Both the position numbers and the translations under genes were made by a program. A stretch of 64,000 bases of DNA, taken from contig NZ_JACIJJ010000007.1 of assembly GCF_014199325.1 (NCBI RefSeq), forward strand, positions 1-64,000. Direction: 5' to 3'. The notes below the pieces were generated by a model. It searched no databases and had not been told where the DNA came from. It saw nothing but the letters and a program-made list of their open reading frames with translations. Positions within the stretch are counted from its first letter, which is position 1; each line of letters starts with the position of its first letter. The DNA comes from Sphingomonas yantingensis (GTDB lineage: Bacteria; Pseudomonadota; Alphaproteobacteria; Sphingomonadales; Sphingomonadaceae). Below are positions 41,240 to 49,961 of the stretch, in pieces.

Positions 41240-42552
41240 CGATACGTCGACCGCCTCTTCCCGGTCATCACCTCGCCCGCCGGAACCGCGCCTTCCATGA
41301 TGATCGACGCCCAGTCCTCGGCCAGCTCGCGCCGCCGCTCCATGTATGCCGACCGGTTGTACGTGAACTCCTCCGCCGACATGCCGACCGGCTTGTGCGC
41401 CAGCATCAGGTCCACGATCAGACGGTCGAGGTTGTACCGCTCCGCGCCCATCGCCTGGCGTTCGACGCGCCCGTTCATGATCGTCGAGAACGCGCTGCGC
41501 CACCCGTGCGGCACGTGTCGCCCCTTGTAGCCGATGCGCTTGTAGAGGAACGACACCGCGTTCTCGCTGATCGGGTCGGACGGATCCCATGCCGACGGGA
41601 ACACCATCTTGCCCCGCCCGGTGAGCGCTTGCACCGCATGCAGCGCATCGACCGCCGCCTGCGACAGCGGGATCTCGTGGTCGTACGCGTCGTTGTCGCG
41701 CAGATCGTACTCGAGCTTCATGCGCGCGCTCGGCACCTTCCACACCGCCGCGGGCGACGGCTCGCCGGGCTTCGCCCAGTCGATCCCGTGCAGCTCGGTC
41801 CAGGGCATTCGGTGAACCATCCCGGGGCGCTGCGCGGTCAGCGCGATGAACCGCGACGCCAGCTTGGTGGTCGGCATCGCGCCGGCGGCATCGACGTCCT
41901 GGATCAGCTGGCGGAGCGCGGCGGGATCGGTCAGCGCCGGCCACTTTCGCTTCTTCGGCACGGCCGCCATCGCCTCGCGCACGTCGGCCGCCGGATTGCC
42001 GCAGCCCGCACCGTGCGCCTTCGCCCACTTGAACACGCGCTCGGCACGCTGGCGCAGCCGCCGCGCCGTCTCGATCGACCCGCGCTTCTCCACCTTCTTC
42101 AACGCGGCGAGGATCAGCGGCTCGTCGATGTCGGTCACCGGGTATGCGCCGATGGAGGGGAACAGGTCGCGCTCCATGCTGGTGATCACGTCGTCGGCGT
42201 GCACCGGGCGCCAGCGTGCCTTCGTCGTCTCGAACCAATCGCGCGCGTGCTTCTCGAACGTGTCGTTCGCGCGCGCCTCGCCGACCATCTTCACGCGCTT
42301 CGCCTCGAGCACCGGGTCGCGCCCGGCAGCCAGCGCGTCCTTCGCCTTGTCGCGCATCGTCCGCGCGACCCTCAGTGTCGTCGCCGGATACGGCCCGAGC
42401 ACCAGCACCTTCTCCTTGCCGAGGTGCCGGTACTTCATGCGCCAGATCTTCGCGCCCTTGGCGGTGACGAACAGATACAAGCCGCCGGAATCTGCCAGCT
42501 TGTAATCCTTGTCGCGGGGTGTGGCCGTGCGCGCGGCGGTGTCCGTCAGCAC
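41236..42552 (-). CDS. Tyrosine recombinase integrase
   Basis: The 438-residue enzyme integrates and excises the prophage at tRNA-Ser. It has an arm-binding N-terminal domain (DYKLADSGGLYLFVTAKGAK, GLYLFV typical of DUF4102-type integrases), a SAM-like core-binding domain, and catalytic Arg in TAQRPGMV, HxxR in HGWRSAF and the Tyr in NRSAYMERRRELAEDWA. GTG 42552 is preferred; the longer frame upstream runs through the arm repeats. The first GGATACCCCC repeat touches the start codon, suggesting self-control. Confidence 0.88.
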   Translation of the reverse strand: MLTDTAARTATPRDKDYKLADSGGLYLFVTAKGAKIWRMKYRHLGKEKVLVLGPYPATTLRVARTMRDKAKDALAAGRDPVLEAKRVKMVGEARANDTFEKHARDWFETTKARWRPVHADDVITSMERDLFPSIGAYPVTDIDEPLILAALKKVEKRGSIETARRLRQRAERVFKWAKAHGAGCGNPAADVREAMAAVPKKRKWPALTDPAALRQLIQDVDAAGAMPTTKLASRFIALTAQRPGMVHRMPWTELHGIDWAKPGEPSPAAVWKVPSARMKLEYDLRDNDAYDHEIPLSQAAVDALHAVQALTGRGKMVFPSAWDPSDPISENAVSFLYKRIGYKGRHVPHGWRSAFSTIMNGRVERQAMGAERYNLDRLIVDLMLAHKPVGMSAEEFTYNRSAYMERRRELAEDWASIIMEGAVPAGEVMTGKRRSTYR

Positions 42553-42636
42553 GGATACCCCCAGTATCGTCCGCTGGCGTCCGGATACCCCCACTCTCCA
42601 GGAGCGGGTACCCCCACGATACCCCCGGATGCCCCC
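42553..42636. repeat. Five GGATACCCCC-type repeats, probable integrase arm sites at the right end
   Basis: Copies stand at 42553, 42583, 42606 (GGGTACCCCC), 42617 (CGATACCCCC) and 42627 (GGATGCCCCC). All have the same orientation as the two copies near attL. After excision all seven would flank the attP core. Confidence 0.6.
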
Positions 42637-42739
42637 GGCTGATGTCGGATGTCGTCGGCCTTCATCGGACGATTGTCGCCCGGAAACCCTTACGAAACAA
42701 TGGAGATCGGAGGCTGTCGGACGGTGCTGAAACTGCACC

Positions 42740-42829
42740 TGGCGGAGACGGAGGGATTCGAACCCTCGGTACAGTTTCCCGTACGACGCTTTAGCAAAGC
42801 GTTGGTTTCAGCCACTCACCCACGTCTCC
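42740..42829 (-). tRNA. tRNA-Ser(GCT), prophage attachment site (attR side)
   Basis: A 90-base tRNA with acceptor GGAGACG/CGTCTCC, long variable arm as expected for Ser, anticodon loop TTGCTAA with GCT, and encoded CCA. The last 24 bases are the att core shared with 9932-9955, so integration keeps the gene intact. Confidence 0.95.
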
Positions 42830-43026
42830 GGGTTCAATCGGCGCTGAAGGCGCGGCTATAGCGAGGGGTATCGGGGCGATCAACCGCTTCCGTGCGGGTT
42901 TCGACGCGATTCGTTCCGGCGCGCGATCGACTCAATCCGCCGTCCGTTCATTGGCGCTTCACGCGATCCCGGTGTATCGTATCGAAACACGGGCGGCTGG
43001 GCGCCGCGGGGACCGGGGGAAGCGTA
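42830..43026. other. Intergenic region between tRNA-Ser and the EipA gene
   Basis: About 200 bases hold the promoters of tRNA-Ser (leftward) and eipA (rightward). I see no further gene. GGGGGAAG precedes the ATG at 43027. Confidence 0.5.
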
Positions 43027-43806
43027 ATGTCGGGTAAATGGCTGATCGCGTTGGCGAGCGTCGGGCTGGCAGCCGCGCCGCTCTCTGCGCAGGTGCGGAC
43101 GATCGACCCCAACGCCGCGATCGACGGCGACCTGAACGGACGCGCCGCGCCGCGCGCCCCCGCGCCGCAGGATCGCCTGAGCCAGGAAGAGATGACCGTC
43201 GACCCCGGCCCGCAGGATCCGGTGGAGCAGTCCGCACCGCCCCCCGCTCCCGCCCCGGCACCGACCGCGACGACCGCCGCCCCGGCCGGCCCCGTCACTG
43301 CCGAGCGCACCGCCGCTGCGGAAGAGACCTTCGCCCGCGACGACCTGATGAGCGCGGCCGAGGGGGTGTTCGGCAAGGGCGCGCAGGGCCTTGCCGGGAT
43401 GCTGGAGAAGGTGCTGTCCGAACAGGGCCGCCCCAATGCCTATATCGCCGGGCGCGAGGCGTCGGGCGCGTTCGTTGTCGGCGTCCGCTATGGCTCGGGC
43501 GTGATGACGCACAAAATCGAGGGGCAGCGCCCGGTCTACTGGACCGGTCCGTCGCTCGGCTTCGACGTGGGCGGCGACGCGAACAAGGTCTTCGTCCTCG
43601 TCTACAACCTCTATGATTCGCAGGAACTCTATCGCCGCTATCCCGCGGCCGAGGGGCGCGTCTATTTCGTCGGCGGTTTCGCCGCGACCTACCTGCGCCG
43701 CGGCGACGTCGTGCTGATCCCGATCCGGCTGGGCGTCGGCTGGCGGCTGGGCGCGAACGTCGGCTATATGCGCTTTTCCGAGAAGTCGAAGTGGCTGCCG
43801 TTCTGA
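43027..43806 (+). CDS. eipA: EipA family (DUF1134) periplasmic envelope integrity protein
   Basis: A 259-residue exported protein with signal peptide (WLIALASVGLAAAPLSAQ), a Pro/Ala-rich linker (residues about 70-95) and the DUF1134 domain (AYIAGREASGAFVVGVRYGS ... LIPIRLGVGWRLGANVGYMR). In Brucella the EipA protein supports envelope integrity and works with cell division genes, consistent with ftsEX next door. GGGGGAAG before the ATG. Confidence 0.85.
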   Translation: MSGKWLIALASVGLAAAPLSAQVRTIDPNAAIDGDLNGRAAPRAPAPQDRLSQEEMTVDPGPQDPVEQSAPPPAPAPAPTATTAAPAGPVTAERTAAAEETFARDDLMSAAEGVFGKGAQGLAGMLEKVLSEQGRPNAYIAGREASGAFVVGVRYGSGVMTHKIEGQRPVYWTGPSLGFDVGGDANKVFVLVYNLYDSQELYRRYPAAEGRVYFVGGFAATYLRRGDVVLIPIRLGVGWRLGANVGYMRFSEKSKWLPF

Positions 43807-43887
43807 GGGCACGGTTTACCCTGACTTGAGCCCGCGCGCGGGCCGTGCGATGGCTCGCGGCCTTCAAGAGGCTCGCAAGCGTCAGGC

Positions 43888-44595
43888 ATGGCCAATATCG
43901 TTCAGTTCGAGAATGTCGGCCTGCGCTACGGATCGAGCCCCGAGACGCTGTCCGACCTGTCGTTCGCCCTTCGCGCCGGTGCCTTCTATTTCGTGACGGG
44001 GACGTCGGGCGCGGGGAAGACCTCGCTGCTTCGCCTCCTCTATCTGGCCCAGCGGCCGAGCCGCGGGGTCATCCGCCTGTTCGGCGAGGATGCGGTGACG
44101 CTGCCGCGCGGGCGGCTGCCCGGCTTTCGGCGACGGATCGGCGTCGTGTTCCAGGATTTCCGCCTGCTCCCGCACCTTACCGCCTACGAGAACATCGCCC
44201 TGCCGCTGCGCCTTGCCGGTCATGACGAACAGGAACTGGACGAAGCGGTGCAGGAAATGCTCGCCTGGGTCGGGCTTTCGGGCCGTGCCGATGCGCGCCC
44301 CGCAACGCTTTCGGGCGGCGAGCAGCAACGGATCGCGATCGCGCGCGCGGTCATCAACCGGCCCGAGATGCTGGTCGCCGACGAACCAACCGGCAACGTC
44401 GATCCCGACATGGCCGACCGGCTGCTCCACCTGTTCGACAGTCTCAACAAGCTTGGCACCACCGTCGTCGTGGCGACGCACGACCTGCATCTGCTCGGCC
44501 GCGTACCCGATGCGCAGATGATGCGGATCGAGAAGGGCCGGCTGGTCGACCCCACCGGCAATCTGCGCCACCCGCCGGCCGAGGCCGCGCGATGA
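43888..44595 (+). CDS. ftsE: Cell division ATP-binding protein FtsE
   Basis: The 235-residue ATPase has Walker A GTSGAGKT (about residues 38-45), signature LSGGEQQRIAIARA and Walker B MLVADEPTGNVD. With FtsX it forms the ABC-type complex that controls septal murein hydrolases. Stop and next start overlap (ATGA). Confidence 0.92.
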   Translation: MANIVQFENVGLRYGSSPETLSDLSFALRAGAFYFVTGTSGAGKTSLLRLLYLAQRPSRGVIRLFGEDAVTLPRGRLPGFRRRIGVVFQDFRLLPHLTAYENIALPLRLAGHDEQELDEAVQEMLAWVGLSGRADARPATLSGGEQQRIAIARAVINRPEMLVADEPTGNVDPDMADRLLHLFDSLNKLGTTVVVATHDLHLLGRVPDAQMMRIEKGRLVDPTGNLRHPPAEAAR

Positions 44596-45461
44596 GCCGG
44601 GCGACGAAGCACGCGGGCGCCGAGCATCGCTGGCTGGACGATGCGCGCACCATGCGGGCGATGCGATCGATCATGGCGATCATGCTGTTCCTGACCGTGC
44701 TGGCCGCCGCGCTCGGCCTCGCCACCTGGACCGCGACGCGCGCGCTCGATGCCGAGCTCGCCGGGCGGCTGACGGTGCAGATCACCGACGGCAGCGGCGG
44801 GCCGGCGCTCGCGGCGAAGCTGCGCGCGCTGCCACAGGTGGCGCGCGCTGAGGAAGTCGACCGCGCGCGCCTCGCCGCGCTCCTTGAACCGTGGCTGGGC
44901 GAGGCGGGGCTCGATGCCGACCTGCCGATGCCGGCGATGATCGACGTGGATCTCACCGATCCGGGCGAGGTCGCCGCGGTCGAGCGCGTCGTTCGGGCCG
45001 AAGCGCCGACCGCACGGATCGACCGCCACGCGACCTGGCTGGCCCCCGTGCGCGGGTTCATCGCGACGCTCGCCGGGCTGGCCGCGGGCCTCGTCCTGCT
45101 CGTCGCGGCGGCCACCGCGTCGGTCGTGCTGCTGGCAGCGCGCGCGGGGCTCGATACCCATGCCGAGACGATCGAGGTGCTGCACATGCTCGGCTCAACC
45201 GACGTGCAGGTCGCGCGGCTGTTCGCGCGGCGGATCGCCACCGACACGCTGATGGGCGGCGCGATCGGGACGCTGGCGGCGCTGGGTTTCCTCGCGTTTC
45301 TCGGCACCCGGCTAGGCGCCTTGGGGGCGGAGATCGTCGCCGGCATCGGCCTGCGCGCAGGCGACTGGGCGGTGCTCGCGGTTTTGCCGCTCCTGTTCGC
45401 GCTGATGGCGGCGCTGGCGGCGCGCGCGGCCGTGCTGCGCACGCTGGCGAAGCGGCTGTGA
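44592..45461 (+). CDS. ftsX: Cell division membrane protein FtsX
   Basis: A 289-residue membrane protein with the FtsX layout: cytoplasmic N-terminus, first membrane segment (residues about 33-55), periplasmic domain with AEEVDRARLAALLEPWLGEA, then three segments at the C-terminus. Partner of FtsE, coupled by a 4-base overlap. Confidence 0.88.
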   Translation: MSRATKHAGAEHRWLDDARTMRAMRSIMAIMLFLTVLAAALGLATWTATRALDAELAGRLTVQITDGSGGPALAAKLRALPQVARAEEVDRARLAALLEPWLGEAGLDADLPMPAMIDVDLTDPGEVAAVERVVRAEAPTARIDRHATWLAPVRGFIATLAGLAAGLVLLVAAATASVVLLAARAGLDTHAETIEVLHMLGSTDVQVARLFARRIATDTLMGGAIGTLAALGFLAFLGTRLGALGAEIVAGIGLRAGDWAVLAVLPLLFALMAALAARAAVLRTLAKRL

Positions 45462-46003
45462 GCGTGCTGCTGCGCGTCGTCGCCTTCGTGGCGCTCGCCT
45501 ATGCGCTCGGCTTCGCGCTGTTCCTGCTCGGCCTCGGCCATCCGCTGGAGGGGCAGAAGACCGACGCGATCGTCGTGCCGACCGGCGGCGCGGGGCGGAT
45601 CGACCGCGGGCTTGCCCTGCTCGAGGCGGGCGAGGCGAAGCGGATGCTCGTGACCGGCGTCGATCCCAGCGTGCGGCCGCGGGAACTCGCCGCCATCTAC
45701 AAGACGACGCCGCGCCGTATCTTCGACTGCTGCGTCGACCTGGGGCAGGAAGCGATCGATACGCGGTCGAACGCCGACGAGACCGCCGCCTGGGTCCGTA
45801 CCAACCGCTTTCGCACCGTCCGCCTCGTCACGTCGGACTGGCACATGGCGCGCGCCAAGCTCGAGCTTCAGAACGCGCTGGGCAGCGAGACCGAAATCTT
45901 CGGTGATCCCGTCCGCACCAATGCCCGCTTCGCGACGCTGTTCAGCGAATACAACAAGCTCTTGATCCGCCGCGTCGCGCTGATCGCCGGGTATCACGGA
46001 TGA
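45458..46003 (+). CDS. YdcF/SanA-like DUF218 protein
   Basis: A 181-residue protein with one N-terminal membrane segment and the DUF218 domain (TDAIVVPTGGAGRIDRGLAL, ADETAAWVRTNRFRTVRLVT, SDWHMARAKLELQ). Members act in envelope assembly; the precise role here is unknown. GTG 45458 overlaps the ftsX stop. Confidence 0.8.
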   Translation: MSVLLRVVAFVALAYALGFALFLLGLGHPLEGQKTDAIVVPTGGAGRIDRGLALLEAGEAKRMLVTGVDPSVRPRELAAIYKTTPRRIFDCCVDLGQEAIDTRSNADETAAWVRTNRFRTVRLVTSDWHMARAKLELQNALGSETEIFGDPVRTNARFATLFSEYNKLLIRRVALIAGYHG

Positions 46004-46701
46004 TGAACCGGCTGCGTTCCTGGCTGTTCGATGCGTTCTTCTACGGGGGGTCGGTGGGGTTCGTCCTCGCCGCGCCGGTCGCTGCGTGGTTCAGCCGCCG
46101 CGCGCTGCTCGGCGTCGTGATGGGCTGGCTGAAGTGGCATCGCCTGTGCGCGCGCGGCATCATGGGGATGCGATCGCGGGTCGAGGGGGCGCCGCTGGCC
46201 GAGCCGGGCTTCTACGCGGCCAAGCACCAGGCGTTCTACGAGACGTTCGAGCTCGCCCTGATCCTACGTGCACCCGCCATCGTGATGAAGGCGGAGCTGG
46301 CGGAAATTCCGCTCTGGGGCTGGGCCGCGCGGCAGTACGGCGTGATCGTCGTCGATCGCTCGGGCTCGGCCACGGCCTTGCGCCAGATGCTGCGCGAGGC
46401 AAAGGCCGCGCGCGCCGCGGGCCGGTCGGTGCTGATCTTCCCGGAGGGGACGCGCGTCCTGCCGGGCGAGGCACCGCCCGTCCGCGCCGGCTTCGCCGCG
46501 CTCTACAAGACGCTGGCGCTTCCCACCGTCCCCGTCGCGCTCGACAGCGCGCGCGTCTGGCCGCGCAAGGGACCGAAGCGGCCCGGTACCGTCACCTTCC
46601 GCTTCGGCGAGACGCTGGACCCCGCACTGTCGCGCGAAGAGGCCGAAGCCCGTATCCATGCGGGCATCAATGCACTGGAGCCTGCCGCCCGGATCGGCTA
46701 G
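46000..46701 (+). CDS. plsC: 1-acyl-sn-glycerol-3-phosphate acyltransferase
   Basis: A 233-residue PlsC-family enzyme of phospholipid synthesis that acylates lysophosphatidic acid. Motif I is KHQAFYETFE (a variant of HxxxxD seen in alphaproteobacteria) and motif III FPEGTRVLPG. N-terminal membrane segment (residues about 13-38). Coupled to the DUF218 gene by a 4-base overlap. Confidence 0.85.
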   Translation: MMNRLRSWLFDAFFYGGSVGFVLAAPVAAWFSRRALLGVVMGWLKWHRLCARGIMGMRSRVEGAPLAEPGFYAAKHQAFYETFELALILRAPAIVMKAELAEIPLWGWAARQYGVIVVDRSGSATALRQMLREAKAARAAGRSVLIFPEGTRVLPGEAPPVRAGFAALYKTLALPTVPVALDSARVWPRKGPKRPGTVTFRFGETLDPALSREEAEARIHAGINALEPAARIG

Positions 46702-46711
46702 CGCGGGGGCC

Positions 46712-47248
46712 ATGCAGGGATTTCACGTCGTCGGCCTGGGCGGGACGCTTCGCCCCACCTCCACCACCTCGCGGCTGCTGACCGCCGCGCTCGACCGTGC
46801 CGCTGCCGCCGGCGCGCGCACCACGCTGCTCACCGGCGAGGCGATCGACTTCCCCAATTTCGATCCCGAGGCGAGCGTGCCCAATGCGCGCGTCGATCAT
46901 TTCGTCGCCACCATCCGCTCGGCGGACGCGATCCTGATCGGATCGCCCGGCTATCACGGCACGCTGTCGGGCCTTGTCAAGAACGCGCTCGACCATGTCG
47001 AGATGACCCACGGGGACGCCCGCGTCTATTTCGACGGCGTGCCGGTCGGGCTCGTCGCGACGGCGGCGGGGTGGCAGGCGGCGGTGACAACGCTTCAGGC
47101 GCTGCGCGGCATCGTCCACGCACTGCGCGGCTGGCCGACGCCGATCGGCATCGCGGTCAACTCAGCCGGCGGCGGCGACGTGGTGGCGGAGGCCGCCCCG
47201 CAGATCGACCTGATGATGGGCCAGATCGCACGGTTTTTGCGGAACTGA
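46712..47248 (+). CDS. NADPH-dependent FMN reductase
   Basis: A 178-residue flavodoxin-like reductase: HVVGLGGTLRPTSTTSRLLT binds FMN phosphate, GSPGYHGTLSGLVKNALDHV is the second FMN loop. It reduces FMN or quinone-like substrates with NAD(P)H. Located directly behind plsC. Confidence 0.82.
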   Translation: MQGFHVVGLGGTLRPTSTTSRLLTAALDRAAAAGARTTLLTGEAIDFPNFDPEASVPNARVDHFVATIRSADAILIGSPGYHGTLSGLVKNALDHVEMTHGDARVYFDGVPVGLVATAAGWQAAVTTLQALRGIVHALRGWPTPIGIAVNSAGGGDVVAEAAPQIDLMMGQIARFLRN

Positions 47249-47318
47249 GAGATTTGCGCAGACTTGCCGCCGATGCCCGCCGCATGTCGTCGCGAGCAGG
47301 GTAACGGATACCTCCAGG

Positions 47319-47684
47319 ATGGGCGTGTATCGGCGAGTTGTCAGCATAGGCCGCGCAAATCACAGTTCGCTGATCGGTGCCGTCACAGGCGCGTTCGCCA
47401 CGCTTCCCGCGCTCGTCACAGCCATCATGTCCGCAGGCGCCGGACACGGCGACTACATCGCGGCCCGGCTCCTCTTTCCGCTCTCGATGCTCCTGTCGTG
47501 GGTCGAGGGCAGCGGCGTGGGACCCCTCGGTATGATGGCGGGACTGCTCCAGTTTCCGCTCTACGGTGTGCTGGTCGCGCGCGCCTTGAAGACGGGTCCC
47601 GATCGCGCCGCGATCGTCGCAGCGGCAGCGCATCTGACGGCCGTGATCGCGTGCTTCGGCGGCCTACTGCCCGATTTCGCCTAG
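47319..47684 (+). CDS. Hypothetical membrane protein
   Basis: A 121-residue protein with three hydrophobic segments (residues about 18-40, 50-62, 68-86 and a last one near 100). Function unknown. Its end overlaps the convergent siroheme gene by 21 bases. Confidence 0.55.
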   Translation: MGVYRRVVSIGRANHSSLIGAVTGAFATLPALVTAIMSAGAGHGDYIAARLLFPLSMLLSWVEGSGVGPLGMMAGLLQFPLYGVLVARALKTGPDRAAIVAAAAHLTAVIACFGGLLPDFA

Positions 47685-48464
47685 GCGGTCGCGCGACCCC
47701 GCCATCGACAGATCGACCGTCAGCCCCGGCGCCGGCTCCACCATTTCACACAATACCCGCTCTGCATCGGCGCGCGCGCGTGCCAGGATCGCAGGCGGCA
47801 CGTTCGCCCGGTGACACACGCGGTCGGCGCTGGCGAGCAGGCGGGCGGTGCGCAGGGTGAGGTCGTCAGGGTCGGGTGAGGTCAGGACGATCGTTTCCAT
47901 ACGGTCGCGGCTATCCGCCTTGGGCTGGTCGAGCCAGCGCGCGACGCTCGCGCCATCCGCCCCGCTGAGCGGATCGAGCACGCCGCCCGGCTCCAGCGCC
48001 CGCGCCAGTGCCCGCCGCCGCTCCGGTCCCTCGGGAAAGCGCGCGCGCATCGCCCCGCGCGCCGCGCTCAGCGCGCGCGCCAGATTGCCGACGCCCGCGG
48101 GCAGCCAGGCCTCGATCCGCTGGCGGAGCGCCGCGGCAAGGCCCGCCGACGCGCCGCCCGTCGCGACTGCGATCAGCACCGGCGAGCGATCGACGATCGC
48201 GGGCAGCGTGAAGTCGCACAGCGCCGGGCGATCGACGACGTTGACCAACAGCCCGCGCGTCTTCAGCCGCTGCGCCGCGTCGACGGCCTCGCGCTCGTCC
48301 TCGAACGCGACGATGGCGAGGCGGGCGTCGGGGTGATCCGACACCGCCACCGCCCCGGCGCGCTCGATCAGCCGGCGCTTGGCCTCCGCCGCTTCGCCGT
48401 CGCCCAGCAGGATGACGGGCCGCCCGTCGAGCCGCACGATGACCGGCAGGCCGGTCTCGCGCAT
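47664..48464 (-). CDS. Siroheme synthase N-terminal type (precorrin-2 dehydrogenase/ferrochelatase)
   Basis: The 266-residue protein matches the CysG N-terminal/Met8 part: LPVIVRLDGRPVILLGDGEA with the NAD-binding strand, LVNVVDRPALCDFTLPAIVD and SVLIAVATGGASAGLA-like block. It oxidises precorrin-2 and inserts iron into sirohydrochlorin. The C-terminal methyltransferase half of CysG is reduced to a short segment (ETIVLTSPDPDDLTLRTARL). ATG 48464 sits two bases from the lysA stop. Confidence 0.8.
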   Translation of the reverse strand: MRETGLPVIVRLDGRPVILLGDGEAAEAKRRLIERAGAVAVSDHPDARLAIVAFEDEREAVDAAQRLKTRGLLVNVVDRPALCDFTLPAIVDRSPVLIAVATGGASAGLAAALRQRIEAWLPAGVGNLARALSAARGAMRARFPEGPERRRALARALEPGGVLDPLSGADGASVARWLDQPKADSRDRMETIVLTSPDPDDLTLRTARLLASADRVCHRANVPPAILARARADAERVLCEMVEPAPGLTVDLSMAGSRDRLGEIGQ

Positions 48465-48465
48465 T

Positions 48466-49722
48466 TCAGAGCCAGTCCGGCACCGTCTCGCCCGCCATCT
48501 GCGCGGCGGGGTCGATCCGGTCGGACACCAATGCGAAGCGGTCGCCGTCGACCAGCACCTCGGGCACCTTCGCCCGGCTGTTGTAGGTGCTCGCCATCGT
48601 CGCGCCGTACGCGCCAGCGGTGCGGAACACGGCGAGGTCACCCGCCGCCACCGCGTCGATCTCGCGCGCCTTGGCAAAGGTGTCGCCGCTTTCGCACACT
48701 GGGCCGGCGATGTTGGCAACGATGCGATCCCCGCTCGGCCGCACCGCGACGAAATCGTGATACGCATCGTAGAGCGCCGGACGGGCAAGGTCGTTCATCG
48801 CCGCATCGACGATCACCCAGGGGTTGCCGCCCGACGGCTTGACCCAGACGACGCGCGTCAGCAGCACACCGGCATTGCCCGCGATGACGCGCCCGGGCTC
48901 GAACATCAGTTTCACGTTCCAGCCCACGGTGACGCGCGCCACCATCTGACCGAACGCCGCGGGCGACGGCATCGTCTCACCGGGGCGATAGGGGACGCCG
49001 AGCCCGCCGCCCAGGTCGACATGCGTGATCCGGTGGCCGCCGGCGCGCAGCGTCGCCACCATCTCTCCCACGCGCCGGTATGCCGCCTCCAGCGGGGCGA
49101 GGTCGCCGAGCTGGCTGCCGATATGCACCGCGATCCCGCGCAGCTCGATGCCGGGCTTGCCGGCGAGGCGGGCGAAGATGCCCGGCGCCTCGCCGATCGC
49201 GACGCCGAACTTGTTCTCCGCCTTGCCGGTCGAGATCTTGGCATGCGTGCCCGCATCCACGTCGGGGTTGACGCGCAGCACCGCGGGCGCGTTCAGTCCC
49301 CGTTCTGCCGCCAGCGCGGCGAGGACATGACCCTCCTCCTCGAGCTCGAGGTTGAACTGGCCGATGCCGGTCTCCAGCCCCTGCACGAGTTCCGCACGCG
49401 TCTTACCGACGCCGGAGAACACGACGTCGCCCGGCGCCATCCCCGCCGCCACCGCGCGCGCCATCTCGCCGCCGGACACCACGTCGGCGCCGTAGCCCGC
49501 CTTCGCCAGCACACGCAGCACGGCCAGGTTGGGGTTCGCCTTGACCGCGTAGGCGATGTGCTTGTCGGCAACCCCCGACAGCCCCTCGCGGAACACCTGG
49601 GCGTGCCGCTCCAGCGTCGCGCGCGAATAGATGTAGACGGGCGTACCGACCGCCTCGGCGATCGCCTCGACGCTCACATCCTCGACGAACAGCGCGCCGT
49701 TCCGGTGCTGGAAATGGTCCAT
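48466..49722 (-). CDS. lysA: Diaminopimelate decarboxylase
   Basis: The 418-residue PLP enzyme makes L-lysine from meso-diaminopimelate. PLP Lys lies in AYAVKANPNLAVL (about residue 56); also HIGSQLGDLAPLEAAYRRVG, GGGLGVPY and the C-terminal CESGDTFAK with the active-site Cys. The ATG overlaps the stop of the lipoprotein gene. Confidence 0.93.
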   Translation of the reverse strand: MDHFQHRNGALFVEDVSVEAIAEAVGTPVYIYSRATLERHAQVFREGLSGVADKHIAYAVKANPNLAVLRVLAKAGYGADVVSGGEMARAVAAGMAPGDVVFSGVGKTRAELVQGLETGIGQFNLELEEEGHVLAALAAERGLNAPAVLRVNPDVDAGTHAKISTGKAENKFGVAIGEAPGIFARLAGKPGIELRGIAVHIGSQLGDLAPLEAAYRRVGEMVATLRAGGHRITHVDLGGGLGVPYRPGETMPSPAAFGQMVARVTVGWNVKLMFEPGRVIAGNAGVLLTRVVWVKPSGGNPWVIVDAAMNDLARPALYDAYHDFVAVRPSGDRIVANIAGPVCESGDTFAKAREIDAVAAGDLAVFRTAGAYGATMASTYNSRAKVPEVLVDGDRFALVSDRIDPAAQMAGETVPDWL

Positions 49723-49961
49723 CAGTGTTGGGGCGGCAACTGGAAGGGGTCGTTCGGCCGCTCTTCCGAATTGCGCAGGATCTCGTCGCTGCGCTGCGGG
49801 CGCTGCTGCGTCGTGGGCGTCGTCAGTGCCTCGGGCGTCGGCGTGACGGTCGCGCCATAGGCGGGGGGCGGCGGCGCCTCGCCATCGGGCAGCTTCAATT
49901 TGCCCCGCGCGCCGCAACCGGCCAGCGACAGGATCAGGACGGGGAGGATCAGCGCGCGCAT
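49722..49961 (-). CDS. Small lipoprotein (LptM-like)
   Basis: A 79-residue lipoprotein with signal [17 protein letters not shown] and a Pro-rich mature part. A small lipoprotein between argH and lysA is typical in proteobacteria and is often called LptM (LPS assembly). It is coupled to both neighbours by TGATG overlaps. Confidence 0.75.
   Translation of the reverse strand: MRALILPVLILSLAGCGARGKLKLPDGEAPPPPAYGATVTPTPEALTTPTTQQRPQRSDEILRNSEERPNDPFQLPPQH

Larger units (their letters stand above)
9932..42763. mobile_element. Integrated siphovirus-like prophage lacking head genes
   Basis: The element lies between an imperfect copy of the tRNA-Ser 3' end (9932-9955) and the tRNA itself (42740-42829), with a tyrosine integrase directly beside the tRNA. 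Inside are phage tail, tape measure, endolysin and spanin genes and phage-type regulators. No terminase, portal, prohead protease or complete capsid gene is present; only a capsid-like C-terminus remains at 18531-18869. The repeats GGATACCCCC near both ends support these as the borders. Length is about 32.8 kb. Confidence 0.82.

Noticed and set aside
42553..42636. Short repeats resembling a small CRISPR array
   Set aside because: The units are only 10 bases with irregular spacers of 1-20 bases and recur at the other prophage end, which fits integrase arm sites.
41395..42642. A 415-codon plus-strand frame
   Set aside because: Antisense to the integrase gene.
44444..45997. A 517-codon minus-strand frame
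   Set aside because: Antisense to ftsX and the DUF218 gene; low-complexity Ser/Ala/Arg product.
48379..49860. A 493-codon plus-strand frame
   Set aside because: Antisense to lysA, which has all catalytic motifs.
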